Part shown: piece after piece, positions 17,955 to 26,711 of the stretch | How positions within the stretch are numbered: position 1 is the stretch's first letter | Layout: each line of letters opens with the position of its first letter | NCBI RefSeq assembly: GCF_947502415.1 | Contig: NZ_CANMZV010000003.1 | Location: 186,001-250,000 of the forward strand | Source: an uncultured Photobacterium sp. | GTDB lineage: Bacteria > Pseudomonadota > Gammaproteobacteria > Enterobacterales > Vibrionaceae | Reading direction: 5' to 3' | DNA: 64,000 nt | Position numbers and translations under genes: made by a program | Notes under the pieces: model-generated | Seen by the model: only the letters and a program-made list of their open reading frames with translations | Told to the model about the DNA's origin: nothing | Database searches by the model: none

Positions 17955-18075
17955 CGAGAGAAAGCTATGTTTGCGAGAGAGAAAGCTATGTCTGTGAAAA
18001 AGCTATGTTTGCAAAAGAGCAATGTCTACGAAAAAGCTGTATCTACGAGAAAGCAATGTCTGCGAGAGAGCAATG
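17955..18075 (+). repeat. Seven tandem ~17-bp repeats, each a ribosome site plus start codon
   Basis: Between yfcA and priC a unit close to GAGAAAGCAATGTCTGC is repeated seven times. Start codons or their equivalents fall at 17967, 17988, 18005, 18022, 18039 (degenerate, GTA), 18056 and 18073, so the period is exactly 17 bp except for the first unit (21 bp). Each unit carries a purine-rich GAGA/AAAG followed by ATG, and the last is the real priC start. Because 17 is not a multiple of three, successive ATGs fall in different frames; only 18022 is in frame with priC. The frame from 17967 ends in a TGA overlapping the priC start (ATGCCTGA). Confidence 0.85.
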
Positions 18076-18624
18076 CCTGATCTAAAACGCCTGGAAAACA
18101 TACTCGACCAACTGGCACAGCAAGCGGCTCAAACCGATCGCAAACGAGGTGAAGCTTCGCGCCCGCTATTCGATGAACAGCTCTTTTTTTGCCGAAGCAA
18201 GTTATTAACACCTTGCGTTGACGAAGTCCGAAATGAAATCAAAGCACTAAGAAACGAGCGCAAAGCCGGGAAATTACAGGCATCTCGTACCCAGCATATC
18301 TGCGAAAAAGTGATTGCCCAAATTCAGGCTATCCAGCGCGAACTGGCCACTCTGCAAATACGGCGTAATGAACCTCGACGCCAACAAAGCTGGCGTCGCC
18401 CTATCCATGAAATGTATCAGGATCTGGCGCAACATCAAGACTGGGAACGCAGACTGGCAGCGATGCAGCGAGATAAAGAAATGCTGCTAAATCGCTGTAC
18501 GACATTGGCTGAGCAACAAAAACTGCAAAAAGAAGTGCTGGCTCTCGAAGGACGCCTGAATCGCTGCCGAACCGCCCTTGGCAAGATTGAAAAAGAAATC
18601 AGCCAAAGAGAGCGAAAAGGATAA
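18073..18624 (+). CDS. priC: Primosomal replication protein PriC (N'')
   Basis: The protein from MPDLKRLENILDQLAQQAAQ is 183 residues, similar to E. coli PriC (175). It is highly charged and helical with RPLFDEQLFFCRS near residue 35, QASRTQHICEKVIAQIQAI near residue 78 and a C-terminal coiled coil, all typical of PriC. PriC restarts stalled replication forks by loading DnaB with little need for PriA. The neighbourhood (rsmS two genes on, ybaN-apt-dnaX nearby) matches the E. coli priC-ybaM-ybaN-apt region, split here. Its start codon is the last of seven tandem repeats, so translation may be influenced by upstream decoy starts. Confidence 0.85.
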   Translation: MPDLKRLENILDQLAQQAAQTDRKRGEASRPLFDEQLFFCRSKLLTPCVDEVRNEIKALRNERKAGKLQASRTQHICEKVIAQIQAIQRELATLQIRRNEPRRQQSWRRPIHEMYQDLAQHQDWERRLAAMQRDKEMLLNRCTTLAEQQKLQKEVLALEGRLNRCRTALGKIEKEISQRERKG

Positions 18625-18627
18625 CTC

Positions 18628-19563
18628 ATGCTACCTCTGGTTTATCATCCCATCTATTCTCAACTGGATTTACCGGCAGGTCACCGCTACCCCATTAGCA
18701 AATACCGCCGGCTATATCACTATCTGATTGACGAGCTGAACATTGAGAATCGGGCAGATATCACTGTCCACCAACCAGAGCCGATCAACGCAGGAGATCT
18801 CAAAACACTCCACCATCCGGACTATATTGATGCACTGTTTAGCAATACTCTCCCCATTGCCAAAATGCGCCGGATTGGTTTCCCCTGGAGTCAGCAGCTC
18901 ATCAAACGTACTCTGATTTCCACCGCCGGAACCCGGCTGGCCGTCGATCTTGCTTTCCAACATAAAATCGGTATCCACTTAAGTGGCGGCTACCACCATG
19001 CCCATCATGATTTCGGCAGTGGCTTTTGTCTGATCAACGATCTGGCCTTTGCCGCCAGGCACGCCCTAACGCTCAACGGGGTAGAGAAAGTCATGATCAT
19101 CGACTGTGATGTCCACCAAGGTGACGGGACCGCAACGCTTCTTGCCCAAGACAAAGATATCATCACCTTCTCGGTACATTGTGATAAGAACTTTCCGGCT
19201 AGAAAGCCCGAATCCGATATCGATCTTGCACTAGCAAAAGAAACGCAAACCGATGAGTACCTTGAAGCATTTAAAGCTATCCTGAATATTGCCCTGGCCC
19301 AGCACCAGCCTGACTTCATCATTTATGATGCCGGTGTTGATATACATAAAGATGATGAGCTCGGCTATTTCGATGTCTCCATCGATGGCATTTTCAAGCG
19401 GGATCAGCTGGTTCTCAGCCTCTGCGAGCAAAATGAAATCCACGTAGCAGCAGTTGTTGGAGGCGGTTATCGACAAGACCACCAGCAACTGGTCGAATTA
19501 CACGCCCAGTTACTCCACGCTGCTATCGCGGTTTATCAACCCAATCGTGCATTCAGGCTATGA
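18628..19563 (+). CDS. Histone deacetylase-family amidohydrolase
   Basis: The 311-residue protein starts 3 bp after priC. It belongs to the arginase/deacetylase fold: LSGGYHHAHHDFGSGFCLIND (about residues 116-136) contains the paired active-site histidines, VMIIDCDVHQGDGTA (about 152-166) the zinc-binding Asp-x-His, and IIYDAGVDIHKDDELG (about 230-245) the second zinc aspartate. The C-terminal VVGGGYRQD loop, which in HDACs has the catalytic tyrosine, is also present. Bacterial members (AcuC, acetylpolyamine amidohydrolases) remove acetyl groups from proteins or small amines; the substrate here is unknown. All zinc ligands appear intact, so it is probably active. It is cytoplasmic with no signal peptide. 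Confidence 0.88.
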   Translation: MLPLVYHPIYSQLDLPAGHRYPISKYRRLYHYLIDELNIENRADITVHQPEPINAGDLKTLHHPDYIDALFSNTLPIAKMRRIGFPWSQQLIKRTLISTAGTRLAVDLAFQHKIGIHLSGGYHHAHHDFGSGFCLINDLAFAARHALTLNGVEKVMIIDCDVHQGDGTATLLAQDKDIITFSVHCDKNFPARKPESDIDLALAKETQTDEYLEAFKAILNIALAQHQPDFIIYDAGVDIHKDDELGYFDVSIDGIFKRDQLVLSLCEQNEIHVAAVVGGGYRQDHQQLVELHAQLLHAAIAVYQPNRAFRL

Positions 19564-19644
19564 CGCTGCCTGCAAGCAATATATGCTAAGCTCGCTTACG
19601 TTATTACGTAAAAAACAGCCCGACTTACAGTGAACAAGATCATT

Positions 19645-19815
19645 ATGACAACACAAAACACAAAATCGCCTCTTGATGATGCTCCAGAAGAAATCAAACT
19701 GGCCGTAGATCTAATTTACCTGCTTGAAAGTAACGAAATATCACCAGAAGTTGCATTATCAGCCCTAGAGATTGTGACTCAGGATTTCAAGGCCAAACTG
19801 AATAAAGACAAGTAA
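19645..19815 (+). CDS. rsmS: RsmS/YbaM family small protein (DUF2496)
   Basis: The ATG at 19645 gives a 56-residue protein; a GTG at 19630 would add five residues. The core LDDAPEEIKLAVDLIYLLESNEI followed by VALSALEIVTQDF matches E. coli YbaM (53 residues), now called RsmS for its role in pleiotropic or rRNA-related regulation in enterobacteria. In E. coli it follows priC directly; here an HDAC-like gene sits between them. It is small, acidic and cytoplasmic. The identification rests on the helical DxxxxxKLAVDLIxLLE pattern and on the neighbourhood. Confidence 0.8.
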   Translation: MTTQNTKSPLDDAPEEIKLAVDLIYLLESNEISPEVALSALEIVTQDFKAKLNKDK

Positions 19816-20188
19816 CCCCGCCTTAATTAAACAGTTATCTTCACGGTTTCCTGCAGCAGTTTATCTATCTCAAACTGCTGCACAGTACCTTGTGCTTATT
19901 CACTCATAAATACTCTTTTCATATTTCCTTGTACTCTATCATTAATAAAAAGCCCCAATAATCACAAATTCATCAACAACCAAAACCGTCAAAAAAACGT
20001 CTTTACGCTCAATAAAGCGCCAATTAAATATCCATTTTTCTTTCGCTGAAAAAATTAACCATAATATTGTTTTGTGCGATTTAACTTCGGATGAAATATA
20101 TCTAGAATACTTCCGGCGTATATTATTATTAGAGCGCTAACTGCTTTAACAAATTTTAATTGTTTAATTCCACAATCAAGGAGTCCTC
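19816..20188. other. 373-bp AT-rich spacer without a gene
   Basis: I see no coding frame, RNA gene or strong terminator here. The tract is AT-rich, with several runs of A and T, and most likely holds the promoter of the lipoprotein gene at 20,189. Confidence 0.5.
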
Positions 20189-21589
20189 ATGAAGAGGGAA
20201 TTTAAAATAGCAGCACTTGCTGCAGCTGTTGCACTGTCAGGGTGTGCATCTGATTCTGCGTCGACAACGGCTCAACCTTTAGAAACAAACCAAGCTCAGG
20301 AACAAGTTGCCAATCAGATTGGTAATGTTAAGCAATCAATTGATTTAGCAGAAAAAAAACTTGAAGAAACCACTCAAAGTAAACTTGATTGGTATGCAAC
20401 ACTTCAAGTCCGTGATGCAAAAAATGCACTGGCTGAAGCAAAAGAATATTATGCAGAATATGCACAAGACCCAAGCCAAGCTAACAGCAGCAGCGGTTTC
20501 TTCAGTTCAACAACAAATATTGAAGCAACAGAAGAAAGCATTGCTTTATTTAATTCTCATTTAAATAAAGCGGAAGCTATTCGTTCTGAAGTAAAAACAG
20601 TATTAGAAGAAGCACTTAGCTACCGTGCCCAATTAAATAAAATTGACGCTATTAAATATTACCCAACAACCGCTAAGCAATTAGAGAAACGAATTAAAAC
20701 TCTTGTTGACTACGTTGCTGATGAAAATGCAGAAAGAGCCATCAGTGGCCAGCCAGAGCTGGTACGTAAGCAGCGCGCCCTGGAAGTCCGCACAGTTACA
20801 CGTATCTATCTGTATGATGCGCAAACGGAGCTTAATCGCCTGAAAACAGCTCGTATTAGTATGCATGCACCTGAAACGCTGGCTCAAGGTGCTGCAGCAG
20901 TAAAAGCCGCAGAAGCCTTTATTGCAGCAGAACCACGTGCAACCGCTCAGATTATCGATAAAGCCGACGAAGCGATGTTCTCTCTAAATCATGCGCAACA
21001 AGTCGCTAACGTCGTGAAAAAACTGAAGGCTATGCCTGAAAAAGACTATGAGCGTCATGTCCTGAGCTTCGAGAAAATTTTACTTAACGTTTCTCTGGCA
21101 CTAGGTTCAGAAGATGTGCGTGACCAGCCAATCAGCCAGCAGGGCAAACACATTGTCGACTTCATCAAAACCAATCAGCAAGGTGAACAAGAGTCTGCTA
21201 TTGCTCAACAAAAGCTACGTAGCAAATTGGGTGATGAAAAAGCACGTACCGCTATGCTTGAAAAGAAAGTAGCTGAACTATCAGCCAAGCTTCACACAGC
21301 CCAACAAGCGCCAGCCGTACTACCAGTACAGCCTGCAGCTCCAGTGAAAACAGCAACGGTTGCTGCTGCGCCAGTTGCGACTCAGGCGACTGTTCCAACA
21401 ATCGCTCCTGAACCAGCGACAGTTGAACAACCAGCGACAGTTGAACAACCAGCAGTAGCTGAACAGCCAGCAGTAACTGAACAACCAACAGTAGCTGAAC
21501 AGCCAACAATGGTTAAACAGCCTGCTGCAATTGCACAGCCAGTAGAGGCAACAACAGAAGCCGCTACAGCCCCTGCGGTACAAGGCTAA
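20189..21589 (+). CDS. Coiled-coil lipoprotein with C-terminal EQP repeats
   Basis: The 466-residue product has a lipoprotein signal, MKREFKIAALAAAVALSGCAS, with lipobox LSGC at residues 16-19; the serine-aspartate residues after the cysteine do not place a clear inner-membrane retention signal at +2. A GGAG ribosome site precedes the ATG. Residues about 30-370 are helical and rich in Ala, Glu, Lys and Gln, suggesting long coiled coils. The last 80 residues are low complexity with seven six-residue repeats of the type (A/T)-V-x-E-Q-P. I do not recognise the family. It would be anchored to the outer membrane facing the periplasm. It is single, with its own terminator. Confidence 0.75.
   Translation: MKREFKIAALAAAVALSGCASDSASTTAQPLETNQAQEQVANQIGNVKQSIDLAEKKLEETTQSKLDWYATLQVRDAKNALAEAKEYYAEYAQDPSQANSSSGFFSSTTNIEATEESIALFNSHLNKAEAIRSEVKTVLEEALSYRAQLNKIDAIKYYPTTAKQLEKRIKTLVDYVADENAERAISGQPELVRKQRALEVRTVTRIYLYDAQTELNRLKTARISMHAPETLAQGAAAVKAAEAFIAAEPRATAQIIDKADEAMFSLNHAQQVANVVKKLKAMPEKDYERHVLSFEKILLNVSLALGSEDVRDQPISQQGKHIVDFIKTNQQGEQESAIAQQKLRSKLGDEKARTAMLEKKVAELSAKLHTAQQAPAVLPVQPAAPVKTATVAAAPVATQATVPTIAPEPATVEQPATVEQPAVAEQPAVTEQPTVAEQPTMVKQPAAIAQPVEATTEAATAPAVQG
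21416..21541 (+). repeat. Seven 18-bp coding repeats (EQP hexapeptide)
   Basis: Seven units of 18 bp encode ATVEQP, ATVEQP, AVAEQP, AVTEQP, TVAEQP, TMVKQP and AAIAQP. The first units are nearly identical at DNA level and the later ones drift, as expected for a tract that expands and contracts. Confidence 0.85.
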
Positions 21590-21618
21590 TTACACCTTTA
21601 AAGCCTAACTATTTAATT

Positions 21619-21653
21619 GAGCGCCTTCCTCTCATAGGGAAGGCGCTTTTTTC
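21619..21653 (+). terminator. Terminator of the lipoprotein gene
   Basis: GCGCCTTCC pairs with GGAAGGCGC around a short loop, followed by TTTTTT. It is 30 bp after the stop codon. The remainder of the gap to 21,942 holds only the promoter/operator of the CDF gene. Confidence 0.92.
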
Positions 21654-21865
21654 TGTTTCATTCTTAAAACGAAATCCAATACACATTGCCATTCATGAGT
21701 AAAAATAACTCACTTCAAATGAAAGCATAGGGCCTTCCCCCTTCTCCGCAACAGCAAATAATTGCATTCCACAAGGCAAGCCATCTCTCGGTGAAACAGC
21801 CTGCTATTCAAAGAATGGAAAAAACGACCATAGGGTGATAACGCTTTGTTGAAATTACCTTGATC

Positions 21866-21896
21866 TTCAAACTATATGATGAAAGTATACTTTGAA
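21866..21896 (+). promoter_or_regulatory. Candidate MarR-type operator of the CDF-marR operon
   Basis: The arm TTCAAACTATA (21866-21876) is matched by TATACTTTGAA (21886-21896) with one mismatch, and the right half contains a perfect 12-bp palindrome AAAGTATACTTT (21882-21893). A TTGAAA at 21849 and TATATG at 21873 (18-bp spacing) could be the promoter, so a bound regulator would cover the -10. The MarR gene downstream is the likely ligand. Confidence 0.5.
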
Positions 21897-21942
21897 AGCC
21901 AAGCTATAATAAATTCAAACTACTTTAATACGGAGCAGCAAG

Positions 21943-22893
21943 GTGCATTCACAATCATTGAAACAATGGCAGCATTCCCATGATTTCGTGTCTATCAACC
22001 CAAACGGGGAAAAACATACGTTCTGGGTATTATGGCTGACTGTCATTACTATGGTCGCCGAAATTACTGCCGGGACCTTATTCGGTTCAATGGCTTTACT
22101 GGCTGATGGCTGGCACATGGGCACCCATGCAGCAGCGTTTCTGATCACCATTTTTGCCTACCGCTATGCCCGCAAGCACACCAATAACAAGGCCTTTTCC
22201 TTTGGTACCGGCAAGGTCAGCGTGCTGGGCGGCTTCACCAGTGCCATCGCCCTCGGACTGGTAGCCTTGATAATGATGGTTGAATCCATCCAGCGGCTGT
22301 TCTCCCCCGAGACTATCCATTTCAATGAAGCCATCATGGTTGCAGTCATCGGCCTTATCGTTAACGTAGTCAGTGTTTTCCTGCTTAAAGACGAGCACCA
22401 TCACGATCATGGACACGGACACGGACACGGACACGGACACGGACATGATCACCACCATCATCATGACCACAATCTGAAAGCCGCCTATTTCCACGTACTC
22501 GCAGATGCCCTTACTTCTCTGCTGGCTATAGTAGCCCTTCTTTTCGGCAAATATTACGGATTCAACTGGCTCGATGCCGTTATGGGGATTGTAGGTGCTG
22601 TCATCATTACTCGCTGGGCTTGGGGACTAATGAAACAAACCAGCCCAATTTTGCTGGACAGCAATATCGATGATGATTATCAGCAGCAAATCATCGAAGC
22701 ACTTGAAATCGGCACAGATAACAAAATCAGTGATATCCATATTTGGAAGGTCAGTGCTAACCACTATGCCGCTATGATTTCACTGGTTAGCCATGAACCG
22801 AAACCCGTAAAGGATTACAAGCAATTACTGGTAAAATTCGATAAACTCAACCACCTGACCATTGAAGTAAACAGGTGTCAGGACGCACACTGA
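21943..22893 (+). CDS. dmeF: CDF-family divalent cation exporter with His-rich loop (DmeF-like)
   Basis: The 316-residue protein (GTG start) has six membrane spans. GSMALLADGWHMGTHAAA near residue 48 is the TM2 metal site of the CDF family with Asp and His, and the second site HVLADALTSLLA is near residue 185. Between TM4 and TM5 lies a loop of almost only His, Gly and Asp (about residues 150-178), encoded partly by tandem CACGGA units. The N-terminal WQHSHDF and the overall pattern match DmeF-type Co2+/Ni2+ (or Zn2+) exporters, which extrude metal against protons at the inner membrane. A MarR gene starts 13 bp downstream, so the pair is a self-regulated metal-resistance unit. The exact metal is uncertain. 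Confidence 0.85.
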   Translation: MHSQSLKQWQHSHDFVSINPNGEKHTFWVLWLTVITMVAEITAGTLFGSMALLADGWHMGTHAAAFLITIFAYRYARKHTNNKAFSFGTGKVSVLGGFTSAIALGLVALIMMVESIQRLFSPETIHFNEAIMVAVIGLIVNVVSVFLLKDEHHHDHGHGHGHGHGHGHDHHHHHDHNLKAAYFHVLADALTSLLAIVALLFGKYYGFNWLDAVMGIVGAVIITRWAWGLMKQTSPILLDSNIDDDYQQQIIEALEIGTDNKISDIHIWKVSANHYAAMISLVSHEPKPVKDYKQLLVKFDKLNHLTIEVNRCQDAH

Positions 22894-22906
22894 CAACGGA
22901 TTTTTA

Positions 22907-23323
22907 ATGAAAGAGATTGAACAGTTAAACCACACGATCATTGAGTTTTACGAAAAACTTTCTTCCTGGGAGCAGTCTGTCGTCAGGGACAAAGGCTTTA
23001 CCCTGCCTCAGGTTCACATCGTTGAAATTCTCGGTGTGCACGGTGCCATGCGAATGAAAGACCTGGCTGACAAAATCGGTGTTACAACCGGAACCTTAAC
23101 TGTTCAGGTCGATAAAATGGTCAACTCAGACCTGATCCTGCGCCGTCCACATGAGTCTGACCGCCGCTCAATCCTGGTAGAGCTAACAGACAAAGGGCAT
23201 GAGATGTACCAGGAACACGACAACCTGCACCTTGCCCTGACTCATGATATTACCGCTAAACTTGACGACACAGAGCGCCGTAATCTGCTGAGTTACCTGC
23301 AGAAAATGAACCATGAGTTCTAA
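22907..23323 (+). CDS. MarR-family regulator, possibly metal-sensing
   Basis: The 138-residue protein has the winged helix of MarR proteins: RMKDLADKIGVTTGTLTVQVDKM (about residues 49-71) is the recognition region and RRPHESDRRSILVELTDKG (about 79-97) the wing. It follows the CDF exporter by 13 bp. Glu22, His37, His104 and His108 fall where AdcR/ZitR, the zinc-responsive MarR proteins, have metal ligands (Glu24, His42, His108, His112 in AdcR). I infer that it senses Zn2+ or Co2+/Ni2+ and controls the exporter through the palindrome at 21,866-21,896. Family certain; metal sensing is inference. Confidence 0.85.
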   Translation: MKEIEQLNHTIIEFYEKLSSWEQSVVRDKGFTLPQVHIVEILGVHGAMRMKDLADKIGVTTGTLTVQVDKMVNSDLILRRPHESDRRSILVELTDKGHEMYQEHDNLHLALTHDITAKLDDTERRNLLSYLQKMNHEF

Positions 23324-23341
23324 CCACGTTTTCTTCCAACA

Positions 23342-23372
23342 AAAAACGCAGGCTGAAACCTGCGTTTTTTTA
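23342..23372. terminator. Bidirectional terminator between marR and ugpQ
   Basis: AAAAAACGCAGG, a CTGAAA loop and CCTGCGTTTTTT give a strong stem flanked by A and T runs. It serves the convergent marR (+) and ugpQ (-) genes. Confidence 0.92.
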
Positions 23373-23387
23373 ATTGATTGAAGTTAT

Positions 23388-24128
23388 TCAGCTTTGCTTG
23401 TATTTCGAAGGAAAGCGGTGAGCAATATCCGTAAACACTCCATCGACTCCCCAATTAAAGAGCTGGTTGGCACGAGCCAGATCGTTCACTGTATACACAT
23501 TGATTTGGTAACCTGCCGCTTTAAAACGTTCGACCATTTCCTGCGTTAGATTATGATCTTCAGGATGGATATATTCCGCTTCACAAGCTTGCAGCACGGA
23601 TTCCCAATCCTCTCCGAGGGTCGCACTTTCGAACAAACAGGCAACCTTTGTTTGCGGGCGTCGGTGCTTAAACTCAGCCAAAGCTAAATGGTTAAAGCTT
23701 GATACAATCAGCTCCCGCCCCGAGTCCAGTTTCTCCAGTCCGACAATCACGTTTGTCAGCAATTTATCGGTCATCCCCCAGCCTGCGGTACATGACTTTA
23801 TTTCAACATTGATATTCATCTGATGCTTATTAACCAATTCAATCAACTGGTCAAAGGTCGGGATCGGCTCACCAATAAAATCATCATGAAACCAGCTCCC
23901 CGCGTCGATACCGGCCAGGTCTGCTTTATTAATTTGATACAAACTGCCACTGAGATCAGTACAGCGATCCAGTGTATCGTCATGGGATACCACTACAGTG
24001 CCATCAGCCAGGATGTCCACATCACACTCAATCCACTTGATACCGTGTTGCTGGCATAACGAAAACGCTGCCAGCGTATTTTCCGGTGCAATTGCAGACA
24101 TCCCCCGGTGGGCAAATACTTTCTTCAT
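23388..24128 (-). CDS. ugpQ: Cytoplasmic glycerophosphodiester phosphodiesterase
   Basis: The 246-residue protein begins MKKVFAHRGMSAIAPENTLAAF; the HRG motif and the following PENT are the GDPD signature, and ECDVDILADGTVVVSHDDTLDR (about residues 37-58) holds the metal-binding Glu, Asp and catalytic His. There is no signal peptide, so it is the UgpQ-type enzyme that splits glycerophosphodiesters to glycerol 3-phosphate and alcohol in the cytoplasm. The C-terminal VYTVNDLARANQLFNWGVDGVFTD is typical. The upstream gcvR-like gene ends with its stop overlapping this start (ATGA at 24,125-24,128), so the two are coupled. Confidence 0.93.
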   Translation of the reverse strand: MKKVFAHRGMSAIAPENTLAAFSLCQQHGIKWIECDVDILADGTVVVSHDDTLDRCTDLSGSLYQINKADLAGIDAGSWFHDDFIGEPIPTFDQLIELVNKHQMNINVEIKSCTAGWGMTDKLLTNVIVGLEKLDSGRELIVSSFNHLALAEFKHRRPQTKVACLFESATLGEDWESVLQACEAEYIHPEDHNLTQEMVERFKAAGYQINVYTVNDLARANQLFNWGVDGVFTDIAHRFPSKYKQS

Positions 24129-24631
24129 TCAACCACACTAACCCGCATATCTTCTTCCACCTGCTGCATGGCATCCAGCAACTGATCCACATTAACTTCC
24201 TCAGGCACATCCACTAACAACTCGGCGATAAACAACGTCTTGCCAAGATCAGGGACACCAATCCTGTGGTTTTCGATTTTAACAATATCAATACCGATAT
24301 CATCAAGGACATTGGTCAGGTCATTAACCAGCCCTGAACGATCGTTTGACTCAACTTTCAGCTTAAGCTGTTCAAATTTAGCCAGCGGCACAGGCTGGGG
24401 TACATCTATAATCCGCGCATTCAACTCAGGAAAGCGATTAAACTCATCCTTCAGCTGCTGCGCAGCTTCCACGGGTATATCAACTTTGATAATACCCACA
24501 ATCTGGTTATCCAGACGGTTAATTTTACTGATTAGCCACTTACCACCTAATTGATGGGTTTTCGCAGCAAGCTGGTTAATTAATTGAGGGTGATCCTGAC
24601 CCGCAATGGTAATTGTCAACTGAGTATTCAT
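24125..24631 (-). CDS. Double-ACT-domain protein, GcvR-like
   Basis: The start MNTQLTITIAGQDHPQLINQ has an AGGGA ribosome site; the product is 168 residues. Two ACT domains are visible, residues about 5-75 and about 90-168 (the second begins KLKVESNDRSGLVNDLTNVL and includes IDIVKIENHRIG). This is the layout of GcvR, which antagonises GcvA in the glycine cleavage system, and of related vibrio proteins annotated as glycine cleavage system protein R. It has no DNA-binding domain, so any regulatory action must be through a partner. It is coupled to ugpQ, not to gcv genes, so the role may differ from E. coli GcvR. Confidence 0.75.
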   Translation of the reverse strand: MNTQLTITIAGQDHPQLINQLAAKTHQLGGKWLISKINRLDNQIVGIIKVDIPVEAAQQLKDEFNRFPELNARIIDVPQPVPLAKFEQLKLKVESNDRSGLVNDLTNVLDDIGIDIVKIENHRIGVPDLGKTLFIAELLVDVPEEVNVDQLLDAMQQVEEDMRVSVVE

Positions 24632-24833
24632 AAGCCGTTCCCTCTGTAAATACATCATGTATTAACGCATTGTAACCAGAAGAAAAATACAGGTTACCTA
24701 TTGAGACTAGCAAGCAACCCGATATTGTGCAGTGACTCAGTTCATACTAACCACGCATAAAAAATCACACTTATGTGCTCAGTTTGCATATCACTGGCTT
24801 CCAAAAACCAATAAAAACCATAACGCCAGATAC

Positions 24834-24872
24834 AAAAATGCCAGCCATTTTCATTGGCTGGCATTCTCTTTT
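24834..24872 (-). terminator. Terminator of the chemoreceptor gene at 24,934
   Basis: AATGCCAGCCA and its complement form an 11-bp stem with a short loop; on the minus strand it is followed by a T-run. It is about 65 bp after the stop codon. Confidence 0.85.
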
Positions 24873-24933
24873 TCTATCCGAATAACCTCAAGATACTGAT
24901 CCAAAAAGAATATATTCGTTATAACAACTTTAC

Positions 24934-26394
24934 TTAACTGGCAGTACGGTATTTTTCCAGGATATGCCCCAAAGACTGAGCTGCAGCCGAGAGTTCCTGC
25001 ACCCCCGCCACTGACTGCTCAGTTGCAGAGCGGAGTACACTAGACTGATTACGAATATCATGCAGCTCAGAAGCAATATCATTCGCTACAGCTGTTTGCT
25101 GCTCCGCTGCTGTCGCAATCTGAGTACTCATATCCATCACCTGCTTGGCCGACTCGGCAATGTAATTCACATCACTACCAATTTCAGTGATCACCTCACG
25201 GCTCTGGTAAGCCTGCTCAAGTGTCTCTGCGGTGATCTGCGAGATCCCGTTAGTTTCAGCCTGAAGCTTGTCGATCATCGCCTGAATTTCTACCGTTGCC
25301 TGCTGGGTACGTCCGGCCAAAGTACGAACTTCATCAGCTACCACAGCAAAACCTCGTCCCTGCTCTCCGGCACGTGCCGCTTCAATTGCAGCATTCAATG
25401 CCAGTAGGTTAGTCTGCTCAGAAATCGCATTAATCGTCGTGATCACTTCATTGATCGCGGTCGCTTTCTCATTCAGGCTGCTCACCGTTGCTGACGCGGC
25501 ATCCGTCTGCTCTGACAGCTTGGTTATCACCACAATGGCATTCTGCACTTTCTCGTTGCTCTGCTGGATTTTGACTGAATCCTGATCTGACTGATCCGAT
25601 GCTTGTACCGCAATACCGGCAATATCTTTGGCCGATGCCGTCATCTCTTCCATTGCTGTTGCAACAGAATCCAAAGACACATACTGCTGGCTGATCTGCT
25701 GTTCGGAATTTTGTGCCTCCTGGCCAAATGTCGATGCTGTGCCCTGCAACGTCGCCGAGCTGCCCTTAACCGTTTCAACCAGCTCACTAATCGTATCCAT
25801 CGTACGATCCAGCTCGAAACCAATCATTCCAAACTCGTCACGGCCAACATGGAAACCAAGGCGGGAAGTCAAATCACCCTCAGCAATACGGCTTGTCGCC
25901 TGGTGCATCACCCATAAGGCACCACCTAAGAAAGTCGCAAGCCAATAGCAAAGCAGGCCCATCGGAGCCAAAAGCAATAAGGAATAAATAAAGTGAGAGA
26001 AGGCTTGTGATTTAGCTTCGGCTTCCGCCTCGCCTACAGACTGAGTCAGCACGGCATAACCTTGGCCTGACATTGGTACCGCCACGGTCAAGACATCATT
26101 CTGACGTGACGCTCTTACGACATCCGTGACCAAACGGATATTCTGCTGCGCTAAAACCTGCGCTTGAGCATCATTACTTAACCCTGACGCCTGAATGGTA
26201 TTTACCGCAGTCGTTACCTGTGCTTCAGCCCGCATCATAGATGCGGCCTCAACACGTTCCAGTGCAGAATAATAGTGGCTACCGGATACACCAACAACAA
26301 TAGCGGTTATCGCTAAAAACAATAGCCAGAATTTGTCATTAACAGACATTTTGACGAACAGACGATCGATTGTCCTGAACTCAACTTCTCTCAT
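24934..26394 (-). CDS. Methyl-accepting chemotaxis protein (short sensor)
   Basis: The likely start [20 protein letters not shown] has a GGAA ribosome site and gives 486 residues; an ATG 22 codons upstream is possible. A membrane span ([17 protein letters not shown]) is followed by a small periplasmic part of about 110 residues, a second span (about 135-165), a HAMP domain and the signalling coiled coil. The hairpin tip [20 protein letters not shown] and [17 protein letters not shown] is the highly conserved CheA/CheW-binding segment. The sensor part is too small for a dCache or 4HB ligand domain I can name. It is paralogous to the receptor at 52,660 (same N-terminal plan E-(F/I)-x-x-(I/W)-DR-L and same sensor length). 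It is single, with its own terminator. Confidence 0.93.
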   Translation of the reverse strand: MREVEFRTIDRLFVKMSVNDKFWLLFLAITAIVVGVSGSHYYSALERVEAASMMRAEAQVTTAVNTIQASGLSNDAQAQVLAQQNIRLVTDVVRASRQNDVLTVAVPMSGQGYAVLTQSVGEAEAEAKSQAFSHFIYSLLLLAPMGLLCYWLATFLGGALWVMHQATSRIAEGDLTSRLGFHVGRDEFGMIGFELDRTMDTISELVETVKGSSATLQGTASTFGQEAQNSEQQISQQYVSLDSVATAMEEMTASAKDIAGIAVQASDQSDQDSVKIQQSNEKVQNAIVVITKLSEQTDAASATVSSLNEKATAINEVITTINAISEQTNLLALNAAIEAARAGEQGRGFAVVADEVRTLAGRTQQATVEIQAMIDKLQAETNGISQITAETLEQAYQSREVITEIGSDVNYIAESAKQVMDMSTQIATAAEQQTAVANDIASELHDIRNQSSVLRSATEQSVAGVQELSAAAQSLGHILEKYRTAS

Positions 26395-26632
26395 CTTATT
26401 TCCATGTAAAAAGCCTAAAAACAGCATGTTAACAGTAACCTTGTAATTATTGTGATGCATGACCGAGGTTTTAGTGACAGAGAAAACAATAATTTCAAGG
26501 AATATCGACTGGGATCACAAATACGCCACAGCCATTATGAATCACTGTTAATAAGTAAAACCCGTGTTAACAGGAAAATGAGATAAATCAGAAGGTAATT
26601 AATGGAAGGTAAAGCAAGGGATCAGATAATAA

Positions 26633-26664
26633 TATGCGGCCTTAAGCAGAAGCATGGCCGCATA
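26633..26664 (-). terminator. Probable terminator of the leukocidin-like gene
   Basis: TATGCGGCC and GGCCGCATA form a perfect 9-bp stem with a 14-base loop, followed on the minus strand by ATTATTAT. It lies about 48 bp after the stop codon. The rest of 26,395-26,711 shows no gene. Confidence 0.65.
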
Positions 26665-26711
26665 AATAACTAGAACAAATTTCCAGCGGAACAAAGATTA
26701 GCGATAAACCC

